From Gammaproteobacteria bacterium (lineage in GTDB: Bacteria; Pseudomonadota; Gammaproteobacteria; Pseudomonadales; Azotimanducaceae), in the NCBI GenBank assembly GCA_026709225.1, contig JAPOTJ010000041.1, positions 1 through 64,000 on the forward strand: DNA of 64,000 nt, in the 5' to 3' direction. The position numbers and the translations under genes are program-made. Every line of letters begins with the position of its first letter. Position 1 is the first letter of the stretch. The notes beneath the pieces were generated by a model, which was not told the DNA's origin, ran no database searches, and saw only the letters and a list, made by a program, of their open reading frames with translations. Shown here piece by piece: positions 36,135-44,284 of the stretch.

Positions 36135-36499
36135 AGTCCTCGACCCCTCCGGGATTTCCGTATGCGCATTCGGTCTCTCGCGACGACAATAATCGCCCCG
36201 TCACGCATTGATTGCGCGTGGTGTTCGATGAGTGCTTGCATCGCATCGATCCGCTCGGCAGGCGTCATTCCGCACAGGCGCACAATACTTGGGTGCGCGA
36301 GCCCTCGCGAGAAAACAAGCTCGCCAAAATCCTTGTCTTCGGTGATGAGCACACGCTCTTCTTCTTTCGCCAGCGCCAAGAGCGCTTCGTCCGAGGCTTG
36401 CGGACAGTTCTCGCGAGCAGAGAATACGTCGTGTCCAAGCTCCCGCAGCGCCTCTCGTAGCGGAGAAGATTCGGCACATACATCGAGCAAGAACTTCAC
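36131..36499 (-). CDS. DUF5615 PIN-like toxin
   Basis: The 122-residue protein begins MKFLLDVCAESSPLREALRE and contains ERVLITEDKDFGELVF, the defining motifs of DUF5615, a PIN-like fold (Mut7-C-related). DUF5615 proteins pair with DUF433 antitoxins. The catalytic acids Asp6, and Glu/Asp in TEDKDF, are present. Four-base overlaps with both the DUF433 gene before and the DUF499 gene after show it is part of the same transcript. Confidence 0.8.
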   Translation of the reverse strand: MKFLLDVCAESSPLREALRELGHDVFSARENCPQASDEALLALAKEEERVLITEDKDFGELVFSRGLAHPSIVRLCGMTPAERIDAMQALIEHHAQSMRDGAIIVVARDRMRIRKSRRGRGL

Positions 36500-36753
36500 G
36501 AAGCCTTCCGAATCGCGATACGTTCGTGTACCTGTTCGCCCGCCACCAAGCGGTGAGCAAATAGGAGGCAGGCTTGGATGTCCTCGAGTTCCAAAAATGA
36601 ATAGTCTGTCAGGAGTTCATCAACGGTCTGTCCTGCCGCGAGGTTGGCGAGCACATGCTCCACAGCAACCCGCATATCGCGGATGATCGGCTTGCCGCCG
36701 AACACATCGGGGCGGACAGTAATGCGCTGGAGTAGTTCGGCTTCTTGAGTCAT
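36496..36753 (-). CDS. DUF433 antitoxin
   Basis: The 85-residue protein reads FGGKPIIRDMRVAVEHVLAN and DELLTDYSFLELEDIQACL, the DUF433 winged-helix signature. It is the probable DNA-binding antitoxin of the DUF5615 partner. AAGGAG lies seven bases before the ATG at 36753; a TTG and an ATG just upstream are less well placed. It follows the methyltransferase by 35 bases. Confidence 0.85.
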   Translation of the reverse strand: MTQEAELLQRITVRPDVFGGKPIIRDMRVAVEHVLANLAAGQTVDELLTDYSFLELEDIQACLLFAHRLVAGEQVHERIAIRKAS

Positions 36754-36788
36754 GGTCATCTCCTTCAAGTTGGTCTAATCAAGCTCGG

Positions 36789-39773
36789 TTATCTCGGTAC
36801 CGCGAGGAGCATTGCGTCAAGCAACCGCTTCTCGCGGCTGCCGCGCGGATAGAGTGCGGACAGCGCGTTCGAAAGGCGCAGGAAATCCGGCGCCCGTTCC
36901 TGTTCGGCAATGATCAGGGTTCGCAGGGCATTCGCATGACCACCCGCCTGCAGCAGCATCGCGGCATGAACTCGGTCAAGCGCAGTGGTGGACGATTCTA
37001 GTAAAGCGTCCGCACTTATCTGAGCGCTGTTCGTCGGGCCTCCAATCGGACTGCGTGACTCGGCCTCTAGGTCAGGGAAGAGCGTCCCCTGCCCGCCAGA
37101 ACTTTCGTCAGTCTCGATCCACTCGGCAGCGCTTTTCACACCTTCCGCGCCGAATAGTATCTTGGCCCGCTCCATCACCGGTAATAGACGCACCACGCCT
37201 TTCTCTTGGGCGGTGACCCGACCGGCCCAGCGTCCAAGGTCGATACCCATGGGTTGGGAAAAGCGCCTGACCACATCGAATGGAAGGTGGAAACCCTTGG
37301 CTGTCGCCTTGGCGACCTCTTCTTCTTGCTCTTCATTTGGCTCTGTTGAAGGTGGGGCATCCCTGATCTTCGAGCGCCCCGATTGTTTTGCGTCCTCTGT
37401 ACTCTGGAGCGCCCACAGAAAGAGCGCCGTCAAGCGCGCATCTTCCTCAAGCGCACCCGCCATACCGTTTCGTGCCGATGCTTCCGCCGTGCCAAGCACC
37501 TGTTCGAGCGCTGCGCGACCTACAACTTCCCATACCTTCTCCAGATATTCAGGCAGGCGCACTTCGCGGCCTTCTGCGGTTTCGACGGCGCGGTAGCGGC
37601 TGAAGACTTCGAGTGCAGGGCCGATGCAGGCGAATACAAGATCAGCGCCACGCACGCCTTCGTATTGCAACCGTTCCATCCAGTCCGCAACACGCAAAGG
37701 TAGCTCCTGAAGCACATCAAGCCACTCGCCGATGGCAGCATCCTCTGAACGGGGACGACAGATGAGGTGGACGCTGGTTGCGAGTGACGCAGTTTCACGA
37801 GCATTAAGTCTCGACCCCATCTCAGTAGCGACGGGCCAAGAGCCCGTAATGGTCCAGCCGCCTTGGATGATGCCCGACAACAGCGCTTCCCAACCCTCAG
37901 TTGTCTTGTGAGCAAACACAACCGAAGCAATGCCGTGGTCTGCTAGGACACGGCGGCCTTCGGCGAACGCACGAGCCATTCCATCTTCATAGAAACTTGC
38001 GTCCTTTTTGGAACCGCTCAAGCGATGCGGGCGGTCTACCACTATCTCGTCCTTTTTGGGCGTGGCGACGCCGCCATCTTCAATCTGAACACGTACCAAG
38101 GGATGATTAGGCACTGTGCGCTTAAGCCAGACGAAAAAGAAGTCTGCCAAGTGCGCGTATGGCACGGCGTCGTAATACGGCGGATCGGTAAACCAAACCG
38201 CCGCAGATTTATCCGGCAGTGGGCTACTAGTAGCGCTGGCCTGTTGCGCATGGCCGTAACTCCTCGCAATGCCGCGAAACGATCGAATGCCATCAGAACT
38301 TCTCGAATTGGCACTGACGAAAGAGCCGCTAGCATCGCACGGTGGCACTGATTCGCAGAAATCCCAAGCCATCCCGATAGCTTGGCGCGCCAACAGATGT
38401 ACTGGGCATTCAGCGTCGGGCTTCCACGGCGCTAGAGCATTCCCAAGGTCAGCTGTTTTGTTTACTGCGATAGCAAGAAGAGATTGCGGCGATGTTGGAG
38501 CCATCCCAACTTGATGACTCAATTCTATTAGCGCTGCTTTCTGTCTTGCCGTGAAGAGGTCCGCCCATCTCGCCATACCATAGAGCGGCACACTGATGCG
38601 ACGTATCTCTCTTAGGGAGATCGGTTCATCTGGAATTGGGCACGGGCCTTGCCTTCCCCCGCGTTCCCATCCTTCAATTAGGCTTGCAATGCGGTCTTGT
38701 GCCGCTCGCACTGCCTCGTAATCTGCATTTGTGGGTAGGCGGTAGTGGCGCCCCTTCTCATTGGGACGCAGAGTTACGACCGCAGTCATGCAGGCTCCGC
38801 CGATACGCTTGCCTTCGGCATCGAACTGCACGTCGGCACCGCCGCGCTGGTCGGCTAGTTGTAGGCGCACCCGCTCAGGTGGTAAAACCGCGCCACAGCA
38901 AAGGCATGTCGCTTTTGCACGGGAAACGGTGCAGCTATGCACTTCACTTTCGGTCTTCGGTTCAAATATCTCGAACACAACCTTGGGCGGTGTTCCTTCG
39001 ATTTTCTGAATGGCATGCCGCAGCGCTCTTTTTCTCTTAGCTTTTTTGCACAGCCAGAACGACCGCATCAAAGGAATTTCAGCGCCGCAATCTGGCGCCT
39101 CGCAACGCACCGTGCGTGCCCAAAGATACGCGATTGGGGTTGCGCCATCTGGGTCGGCGGGGTAGAGGTCGGCCAACTCCTGCTCAGCCTTTCGTTTGAT
39201 TTCGGCGCCAGCTTCCCGCAATTCGTCAGCCAGACCGGGGCCATGTCGCGGAATGTCCTCCAACATGACCTTGAGAATCAGGCAGGCGACGGGGTTCAAA
39301 TCGCTGGCGAAAGCCTCACAACCTAAGCGCAAAGCCTCAAGCGGAATCGAGCCGCCACCCGCAAACGGGTCCACGACCAGCGGCGGCTCATCACCATGCG
39401 CAGCGGCGACAAGGGATCGTCCGATCTCAAGGAAGGTCGAATTGGCAGCATTATCCCAATTGGCGAATTGAGCAATGAATGTCATGATTGCGCGGCGAAG
39501 CTCCGCATCGGTCTTGGCGCGTCCATCGCCCTTCTCGATCAGCAGTTTCTGCGCCGACTTCTTGAAATCAGCTGGGCAGTGCGGATCGCAAGGGTCTGGC
39601 AGCAGCAGCGCCAGAAGCACCGCCCGCGAAGACGCAAGCGGACGACGCGCCCACCACAAATGCAACGTAGACGGATGACCGTGGCGTATCGACTTCTCCC
39701 GCACAGCGTGGCGTGATACCGCTGCGATCGGAAAGTCAACTTCCGCAAGGCGCTTGCATTCCCGAGGTATCAC
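36789..39773 (-). CDS. DUF1156 DNA methyltransferase of Hma-like system
   Basis: The 994-residue protein starts with EVDFPIAAVSRHAVREKSIR and STLHLWWARRPLASSRAVLL, the DUF1156 hallmark. SAM-binding DPFAGGGSIPLEALRLG and the catalytic DPPYYDAVPYAHLADFF follow. A Cys-rich insert (CEAPDCGAEIPL, CLCCG) may bind zinc. It is expected to modify DNA of the host so that the system spares it. The start overlaps the DUF1828 gene stop by four bases. Confidence 0.85.
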   Translation of the reverse strand: MIPRECKRLAEVDFPIAAVSRHAVREKSIRHGHPSTLHLWWARRPLASSRAVLLALLLPDPCDPHCPADFKKSAQKLLIEKGDGRAKTDAELRRAIMTFIAQFANWDNAANSTFLEIGRSLVAAAHGDEPPLVVDPFAGGGSIPLEALRLGCEAFASDLNPVACLILKVMLEDIPRHGPGLADELREAGAEIKRKAEQELADLYPADPDGATPIAYLWARTVRCEAPDCGAEIPLMRSFWLCKKAKRKRALRHAIQKIEGTPPKVVFEIFEPKTESEVHSCTVSRAKATCLCCGAVLPPERVRLQLADQRGGADVQFDAEGKRIGGACMTAVVTLRPNEKGRHYRLPTNADYEAVRAAQDRIASLIEGWERGGRQGPCPIPDEPISLREIRRISVPLYGMARWADLFTARQKAALIELSHQVGMAPTSPQSLLAIAVNKTADLGNALAPWKPDAECPVHLLARQAIGMAWDFCESVPPCDASGSFVSANSRSSDGIRSFRGIARSYGHAQQASATSSPLPDKSAAVWFTDPPYYDAVPYAHLADFFFVWLKRTVPNHPLVRVQIEDGGVATPKKDEIVVDRPHRLSGSKKDASFYEDGMARAFAEGRRVLADHGIASVVFAHKTTEGWEALLSGIIQGGWTITGSWPVATEMGSRLNARETASLATSVHLICRPRSEDAAIGEWLDVLQELPLRVADWMERLQYEGVRGADLVFACIGPALEVFSRYRAVETAEGREVRLPEYLEKVWEVVGRAALEQVLGTAEASARNGMAGALEEDARLTALFLWALQSTEDAKQSGRSKIRDAPPSTEPNEEQEEEVAKATAKGFHLPFDVVRRFSQPMGIDLGRWAGRVTAQEKGVVRLLPVMERAKILFGAEGVKSAAEWIETDESSGGQGTLFPDLEAESRSPIGGPTNSAQISADALLESSTTALDRVHAAMLLQAGGHANALRTLIIAEQERAPDFLRLSNALSALYPRGSREKRLLDAMLLAVPR

Positions 39774-40207
39774 TCGGATGCTTCCTCAAAGGAGACATCG
39801 GCGATCTTAAGTAGCCCCTGAACAAAAGCGTACAGCGCATCTCCATAGCGATTATCAGGAATACCAAGAACCAACTCTCCGTCATTGTCTTCGATTTCAA
39901 ATGTCGATAAAGCATGAGAGATAATCTTCTGGCGCGTTCCTCGACGCACACTCGATTCGTCGATGTCATAGCTCAGACGCATGTAGGTGTGTCCCTCGTC
40001 AGTCAACACCCACTGCTCACCTTCTTTCTTCAAAACGATCAATAAATGATCGCCATCATCAAACATAAACGGCGTATCCACCCGATAACGGTCTACCCCC
40101 TCGCTCGCCACACGGACTTTGTCTGAAACATTTTGCTGAAATTCGCGCTGTATGAAATCAATTGACACGCTTGACGCCATTTGCTGATCTGTAAACCTGA
40201 CTGTCAC
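39770..40207 (-). CDS. DUF1828 protein
   Basis: The 145-residue protein contains FMFDDGDHLLIVLKKEGEQW and LTDEGHTYMRLSYDID, the recognisable DUF1828 core. Function of the domain is unknown. It usually has a DUF1829 partner domain, which is absent here. It is coupled to the methyltransferase by a four-base overlap and separated from the helicase by a 228-base gap with no gene. MASSVSIDF, nine codons in, is an alternative start. Confidence 0.65.
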   Translation of the reverse strand: MTVRFTDQQMASSVSIDFIQREFQQNVSDKVRVASEGVDRYRVDTPFMFDDGDHLLIVLKKEGEQWVLTDEGHTYMRLSYDIDESSVRRGTRQKIISHALSTFEIEDNDGELVLGIPDNRYGDALYAFVQGLLKIADVSFEEASE

Positions 40208-40435
40208 AGCTTACTCCGAGGACGTGCGCGAGTCATCGCCTTGCCAAGCTCGCGCAATAAATGACGGGCCGATCCCATCGGGTGCAAGGTGTTTCAACAA
40301 CTCTTGGTCAACGTCGTTGGCGAGTCTGCGAAAGAGAAACGCGCCTCAATACTCCCGGCAAAAGAAGGCATTATTGAAATTAACTCACTGACATTGGTTG
40401 AATATACAGTGTGGCACCACCCATGGATGCGGGAA

Positions 40436-43400
40436 TCAGTGCCAATCATCGATCACTTCCACATCCATGAAGTAATGCTGCACCTTTGTGGACCACGAGA
40501 ACCTTGCTGGGTCAGAGGTTTTCTTCAACGTCGGCTCGCTGGCGCAGCCCGTCACCACGTAAAGCCAATAACAATCCGGACGATCTTCCGCGACACGCCG
40601 TTCATTTGGCGTCAGTACGATGCTGCCCGTTTCAGCGGCAAGTCCCTTCACCTCGATCAGACGCAATTCACCAGATTCAAGATCAAGACTCGTCAGGTCG
40701 TAGCCGAGGTCCTCCTTATGCACATCGCGGACTTGGCACCCTCGGGCTGCTTCATGCTCCATGACTACGCGCATTGCGATCATCTCGGTCTCAGGATTCG
40801 GTCGCAGCCGCCGTACTTCCGATGTCTCGCGCTCGGGGTGCGGCAAGATCAGCGCACTGGCAAGACGCTCGACGCCTTGCAGCGTCACTGACCGCTCGCG
40901 CTGGAGTTCGTCGCGTCTTCGCTCGCGTCGCGCCAGCACATCGGCGTGGCGTGTTTCAGCTTGCGCGAACCGACCCTCAGCGCCCGGCTTGCCAGCCCTT
41001 ACATCATCATCAGCGCGACCGATCTCTTGGTCGACGCGATGCAGCACTTCGGTCAGGGACAATTCCACATGCTCGGCAATTCGCTCGATCTCGGCTGAAC
41101 GTTCACTTCGGATTTCCTCAAGAAAGGGTGCCAAGGCAGTTTCGTTGAGCCAAGCACTTGCTTCAGGCACAAGTGCGCAAGCAGGGAGGATATTTGGCGC
41201 TTCGGCGGGAGTCAGGTCGCGCAAAATCTGCGGGTCACGCTGCAACGGCTCGCCTTCGTCGGAAAGCTCCACCGCGAATAGCCGCTCGTGGATTGTGCGC
41301 CCAAGTCCATCAACGGCTCTTGCTCGATAGACATCAACGCGCGCAGGCGTCTCGTGGCTCAAGGAATAGAAGCAGGCACCACACGCGAGTGAATCTTGCG
41401 CGAGATGCAATGCGTGACGACGCAGCGCTTCGAACAATGAGTGCCCAGGCGTTACCCATTCCAAGTTGTTCCGATCTGCTATTTCGCGGTCAGTCGATAG
41501 GCGGGGATAGCGGGTTGCGATCTGCGGCAGCTTCCATTCGTCGCCCGACTCGTACTGCTTTAAGTCCTGTGGGGTACGTCCGGGATCGAAGGTGTGGGAA
41601 AGGCGTGGCACCGGCTTCAGGCTGAAGGATGCTTCCTTCGCGCACTCTTGCATGAACCGTGCGATGTTCTCCGGCACGACCCGCTGTGCCTTGGCGCGGG
41701 CACGGCGCTCCACGAGCATATCGAGATTGAGTTTCTTAGAAGCCAAGCCTTCGAGAGCCGTTTGGCAGATGGAACGAAACCGTCCTTCGTCCACATCCTT
41801 CAGCATACGGTCTTCAAGATCGGCCTCGCCGAGCTTGCCCGCATAGAAGTCGCGCAGCACGCGATCGACCTGCGCGGCGGGAAGCACTTCGCCGACCACG
41901 TTGAATACCGCATCGTCGTCAAGCGCATCTCTGATCTCTTGCAGCTTGTCGAGAAGCCGATTCAGCACCCGTCCTTCAATGGTGTTCGTCGCCACAAAAT
42001 TGAAGATCAGGCAGTCGCGGAGCTGTCCGTAACGATGGATGCGCCCCATGCGCTGTTCCAAGCGATTGGGGTTCCACGGAATGTCGTAATTGAACAAGAT
42101 GTGACAGCACTGAAGGTTGATGCCCTCGCCCGCTGCCTCTGTGGCCACAAGTATCTGAATTTCGCCGTCGCGGAACTGTTGCTCGGCGTGAAGCCGAGTA
42201 CCTGGCTCGTCGCGCGAACCAGCCTTCATGCCGCCGTGAATGCACCCGACCTGAAACCCCCAAGCACGAAGCCGCTCCATCAAGTACGTGAGGGTATCTT
42301 TGAATTCTGTGAAGAGCAGCAGACGCTGATTCGTATCGTCGAAGAATCCTTGGCTCTGCAGTATCTCGCGCAGCCGCGCGAGTTTCGCCTCGTTGCCTGC
42401 GGCTTCGACTTCCTCGGCTTGTTTTGCGAGGTGTAGTAACTCGTCGATTTCTGCCCGCACTTGTTCCGCGTTGCCTGTCAACGTGATGGCTTCGAGTAGC
42501 CTTTCAAGATGTTCTCGCTCGTCATCTTCCATTTCCTCAAGCTCTTCGGGACTTGGAAGCGTGGGCGATGGTTTGTCAACCAAGGCTTGCGCGCGCTGGA
42601 GATTATCTTCAAGACGCTTGGCTCGATTCTCGAGAGAACGCCGCATGGCATGGGTGCTCGATGCGAGTCGCCGCTGGTACAGCGCCATGAGGAAGCCGAC
42701 GGCGCGAGCGCGCGGATCGTCCCCTTGGGCTGCCGCCCTTACGCTCTGCCGCTTCACGAAATTGGTGATGTCTACGTATAGCCGCCATTCATCGTTGTCG
42801 ATCTTGAAATCGACCGTCTGCGGAATGCGTTTGGTGAACACCGGGCGCGCGTGCCATTCGCCGTTCGATTGCCGCTCCGGGAAGTAAACCATCGCCTCCT
42901 TGGTGCGACGCAAGTAGAACGGCGCCCGCCGACGCTCCATTGCCTCGTGGATCGACTTGACATCAGCATAGGCATCTTTGTCAAGAAGCTGCAAGAACAG
43001 CGTGAAGTTCTTCGGGTCGCCCTTGTGCGGCGTGGCCGTCAGCAGGAGAATGTGGTCAGCGCTGTCCCGAAGAATCTCGCCGAGCTTGTAGCGCAGGCTT
43101 TTGTGCGCTTCGTCCCTCGCTGACATTCGGTGGGCCTCGTCTACGATCACCAAGTCCCAGCGCACCTGCTTCAGCCCGGGCAGGATATCGTCGCGCTTCG
43201 CAAGGTCGAGCGAGGTGATCACGCGCTTCTGTTCGAGCCACTGATTGACACCGAACTGATCGCGGATGTTACTGCCTTTAAGAACGAGGAACTTCTCTTC
43301 GAACTTCTCGCGCAGCTCCCGCTGCCACTGAAACGTCAGATTGGACGGACATACAACAAGGATACGTTCCGCAAGTCCGCGCAACATAAGTTCGCGAATC

Positions 43401-43822
43401 AGCAGCCCAGCCATGATGGTTTTGCCAGCACCGGCGTCGTCAGCGAGCAGAAATCGTACTGTGGACAGCTTGAGCAAGTGTTCGTACACAGCTTCGAGTT
43501 GATGTGGCAGCGGGTCCACGCGGGAGATCGACAGGCCAAAATAGGGGTCGAACTCGTGGGCGATGCCGAGCGCGTAAGCCTCCAACCCGATTCTCAGCAG
43601 CCGACCATCGCCATCGTAGGAGAGGTCGGAGCCGGTAATGGCCAAGGATTTGATGTCGCTTTCGGAGAGGGTGGCCCTATGGAACTTTTCGGTTTGCGTA
43701 CCGACCAGTCCGACAATCCAAGAACCCGGTCCGTTCGGGCGCACGGTCTCCACTCGCATGGGCTCACTGAAGAGGTGCCCTGTGAGGATTTGGCCGTCGC
43801 GAATGGGGGCTGCTTCAGTCAT
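40436..43822 (-). CDS. SNF2-like helicase with DUF3883 domain (Hma-like system)
   Basis: The 1128-residue protein (from MTEAAPIRDG, 43822) has motif I DDAGAGKTI, DEAH box VIVDEAHRM, motif III LLLTATPHKGD, and motif VI QRMGRIHRYGQ. The C-terminal 100 residues form a DUF3883 domain with DLGYDLTSLD and LRLIEVKG, a PD-(D/E)XK-like pattern (D...EVK), so nuclease activity is possible. In such systems the helicase translocates on invading DNA. It is the first gene of the minus-strand series and is divergent from the retron. The frame open to 43909 lacks homology. Confidence 0.85.
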   Translation of the reverse strand: MTEAAPIRDGQILTGHLFSEPMRVETVRPNGPGSWIVGLVGTQTEKFHRATLSESDIKSLAITGSDLSYDGDGRLLRIGLEAYALGIAHEFDPYFGLSISRVDPLPHQLEAVYEHLLKLSTVRFLLADDAGAGKTIMAGLLIRELMLRGLAERILVVCPSNLTFQWQRELREKFEEKFLVLKGSNIRDQFGVNQWLEQKRVITSLDLAKRDDILPGLKQVRWDLVIVDEAHRMSARDEAHKSLRYKLGEILRDSADHILLLTATPHKGDPKNFTLFLQLLDKDAYADVKSIHEAMERRRAPFYLRRTKEAMVYFPERQSNGEWHARPVFTKRIPQTVDFKIDNDEWRLYVDITNFVKRQSVRAAAQGDDPRARAVGFLMALYQRRLASSTHAMRRSLENRAKRLEDNLQRAQALVDKPSPTLPSPEELEEMEDDEREHLERLLEAITLTGNAEQVRAEIDELLHLAKQAEEVEAAGNEAKLARLREILQSQGFFDDTNQRLLLFTEFKDTLTYLMERLRAWGFQVGCIHGGMKAGSRDEPGTRLHAEQQFRDGEIQILVATEAAGEGINLQCCHILFNYDIPWNPNRLEQRMGRIHRYGQLRDCLIFNFVATNTIEGRVLNRLLDKLQEIRDALDDDAVFNVVGEVLPAAQVDRVLRDFYAGKLGEADLEDRMLKDVDEGRFRSICQTALEGLASKKLNLDMLVERRARAKAQRVVPENIARFMQECAKEASFSLKPVPRLSHTFDPGRTPQDLKQYESGDEWKLPQIATRYPRLSTDREIADRNNLEWVTPGHSLFEALRRHALHLAQDSLACGACFYSLSHETPARVDVYRARAVDGLGRTIHERLFAVELSDEGEPLQRDPQILRDLTPAEAPNILPACALVPEASAWLNETALAPFLEEIRSERSAEIERIAEHVELSLTEVLHRVDQEIGRADDDVRAGKPGAEGRFAQAETRHADVLARRERRRDELQRERSVTLQGVERLASALILPHPERETSEVRRLRPNPETEMIAMRVVMEHEAARGCQVRDVHKEDLGYDLTSLDLESGELRLIEVKGLAAETGSIVLTPNERRVAEDRPDCYWLYVVTGCASEPTLKKTSDPARFSWSTKVQHYFMDVEVIDDWH

Positions 43823-44089
43823 GCTGCTGCCTGTGGGCTGGCGGTCTCGATGGCCTTTTGCTTTGAAGGAAGTAGCAGACGCATCATGAAACGAAGTCGC
43901 AGTTGGCATCGGGATCCGCTGCCGTTGGAAAACTTGCGGACTGATTTTCTGGGGAGTCTATTTGGATCTTGATCATGTGCTGCAAGTTAGGGGTGAACGA
44001 GCTTGTTGTCAATCTGTTGGAGGCTTCTTTCGTGTTTTGGAATGTGCCCGTCTTCGATTCATTGGAGGCTAATGGTCAATGAGCTAGAT

Positions 44090-44119
44090 TTGGGGCCGCG
44101 GTCGAGGGCATGCTATGAT
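44090..44119 (+). promoter_or_regulatory. Probable retron ncRNA promoter
   Basis: TTGGGG (44090-44095), then 18 bases, then TATGAT (44114-44119) with the extended -10 TG at 44111-44112. The expected start of transcription, seven bases on, is 44126. That is the first base of the a1 repeat of the proposed msr-msd RNA, which supports both calls. Confidence 0.5.
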
Positions 44120-44125
44120 TGAATT

Positions 44126-44266
44126 GAGCTCGCAGGTAGATTTATTGCCCGGATTCGAGGCATATGAATGAATGTCAGGAGAGTATTTGTGCTTCCCTGT
44201 TTCCTATTGATCGTTGATCTTTAAGTTTGAGCAAGCGCCAAATCGCGTAGGAGTGCCTGCGAGCTC
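44126..44266 (+). ncRNA. Probable retron msr-msd RNA
   Basis: Perfect inverted repeats GAGCTCGCAGG (44126-44136) and CCTGCGAGCTC (44256-44266) enclose 119 bases, and the second ends 18 bases before the reverse transcriptase gene. This is the a1/a2 layout of retrons, where the paired ends prime reverse transcription from a branching guanosine. A hairpin (44176-44183 with 44192-44199, one mismatch) falls in the msr half. The exact branch G and msd limits cannot be fixed by eye. Confidence 0.6.
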
Positions 44267-44284
44267 GTTTTACCGAGATGCAAC

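Noticed and set aside
33360-43822. DISARM or BREX system
   Set aside because: A helicase and methyltransferase are present, but no DUF1998 (DrmB), PLD (DrmC), PglZ or BrxC-type gene was seen. DUF499 plus DUF1156 fits the Hma-like arrangement better.
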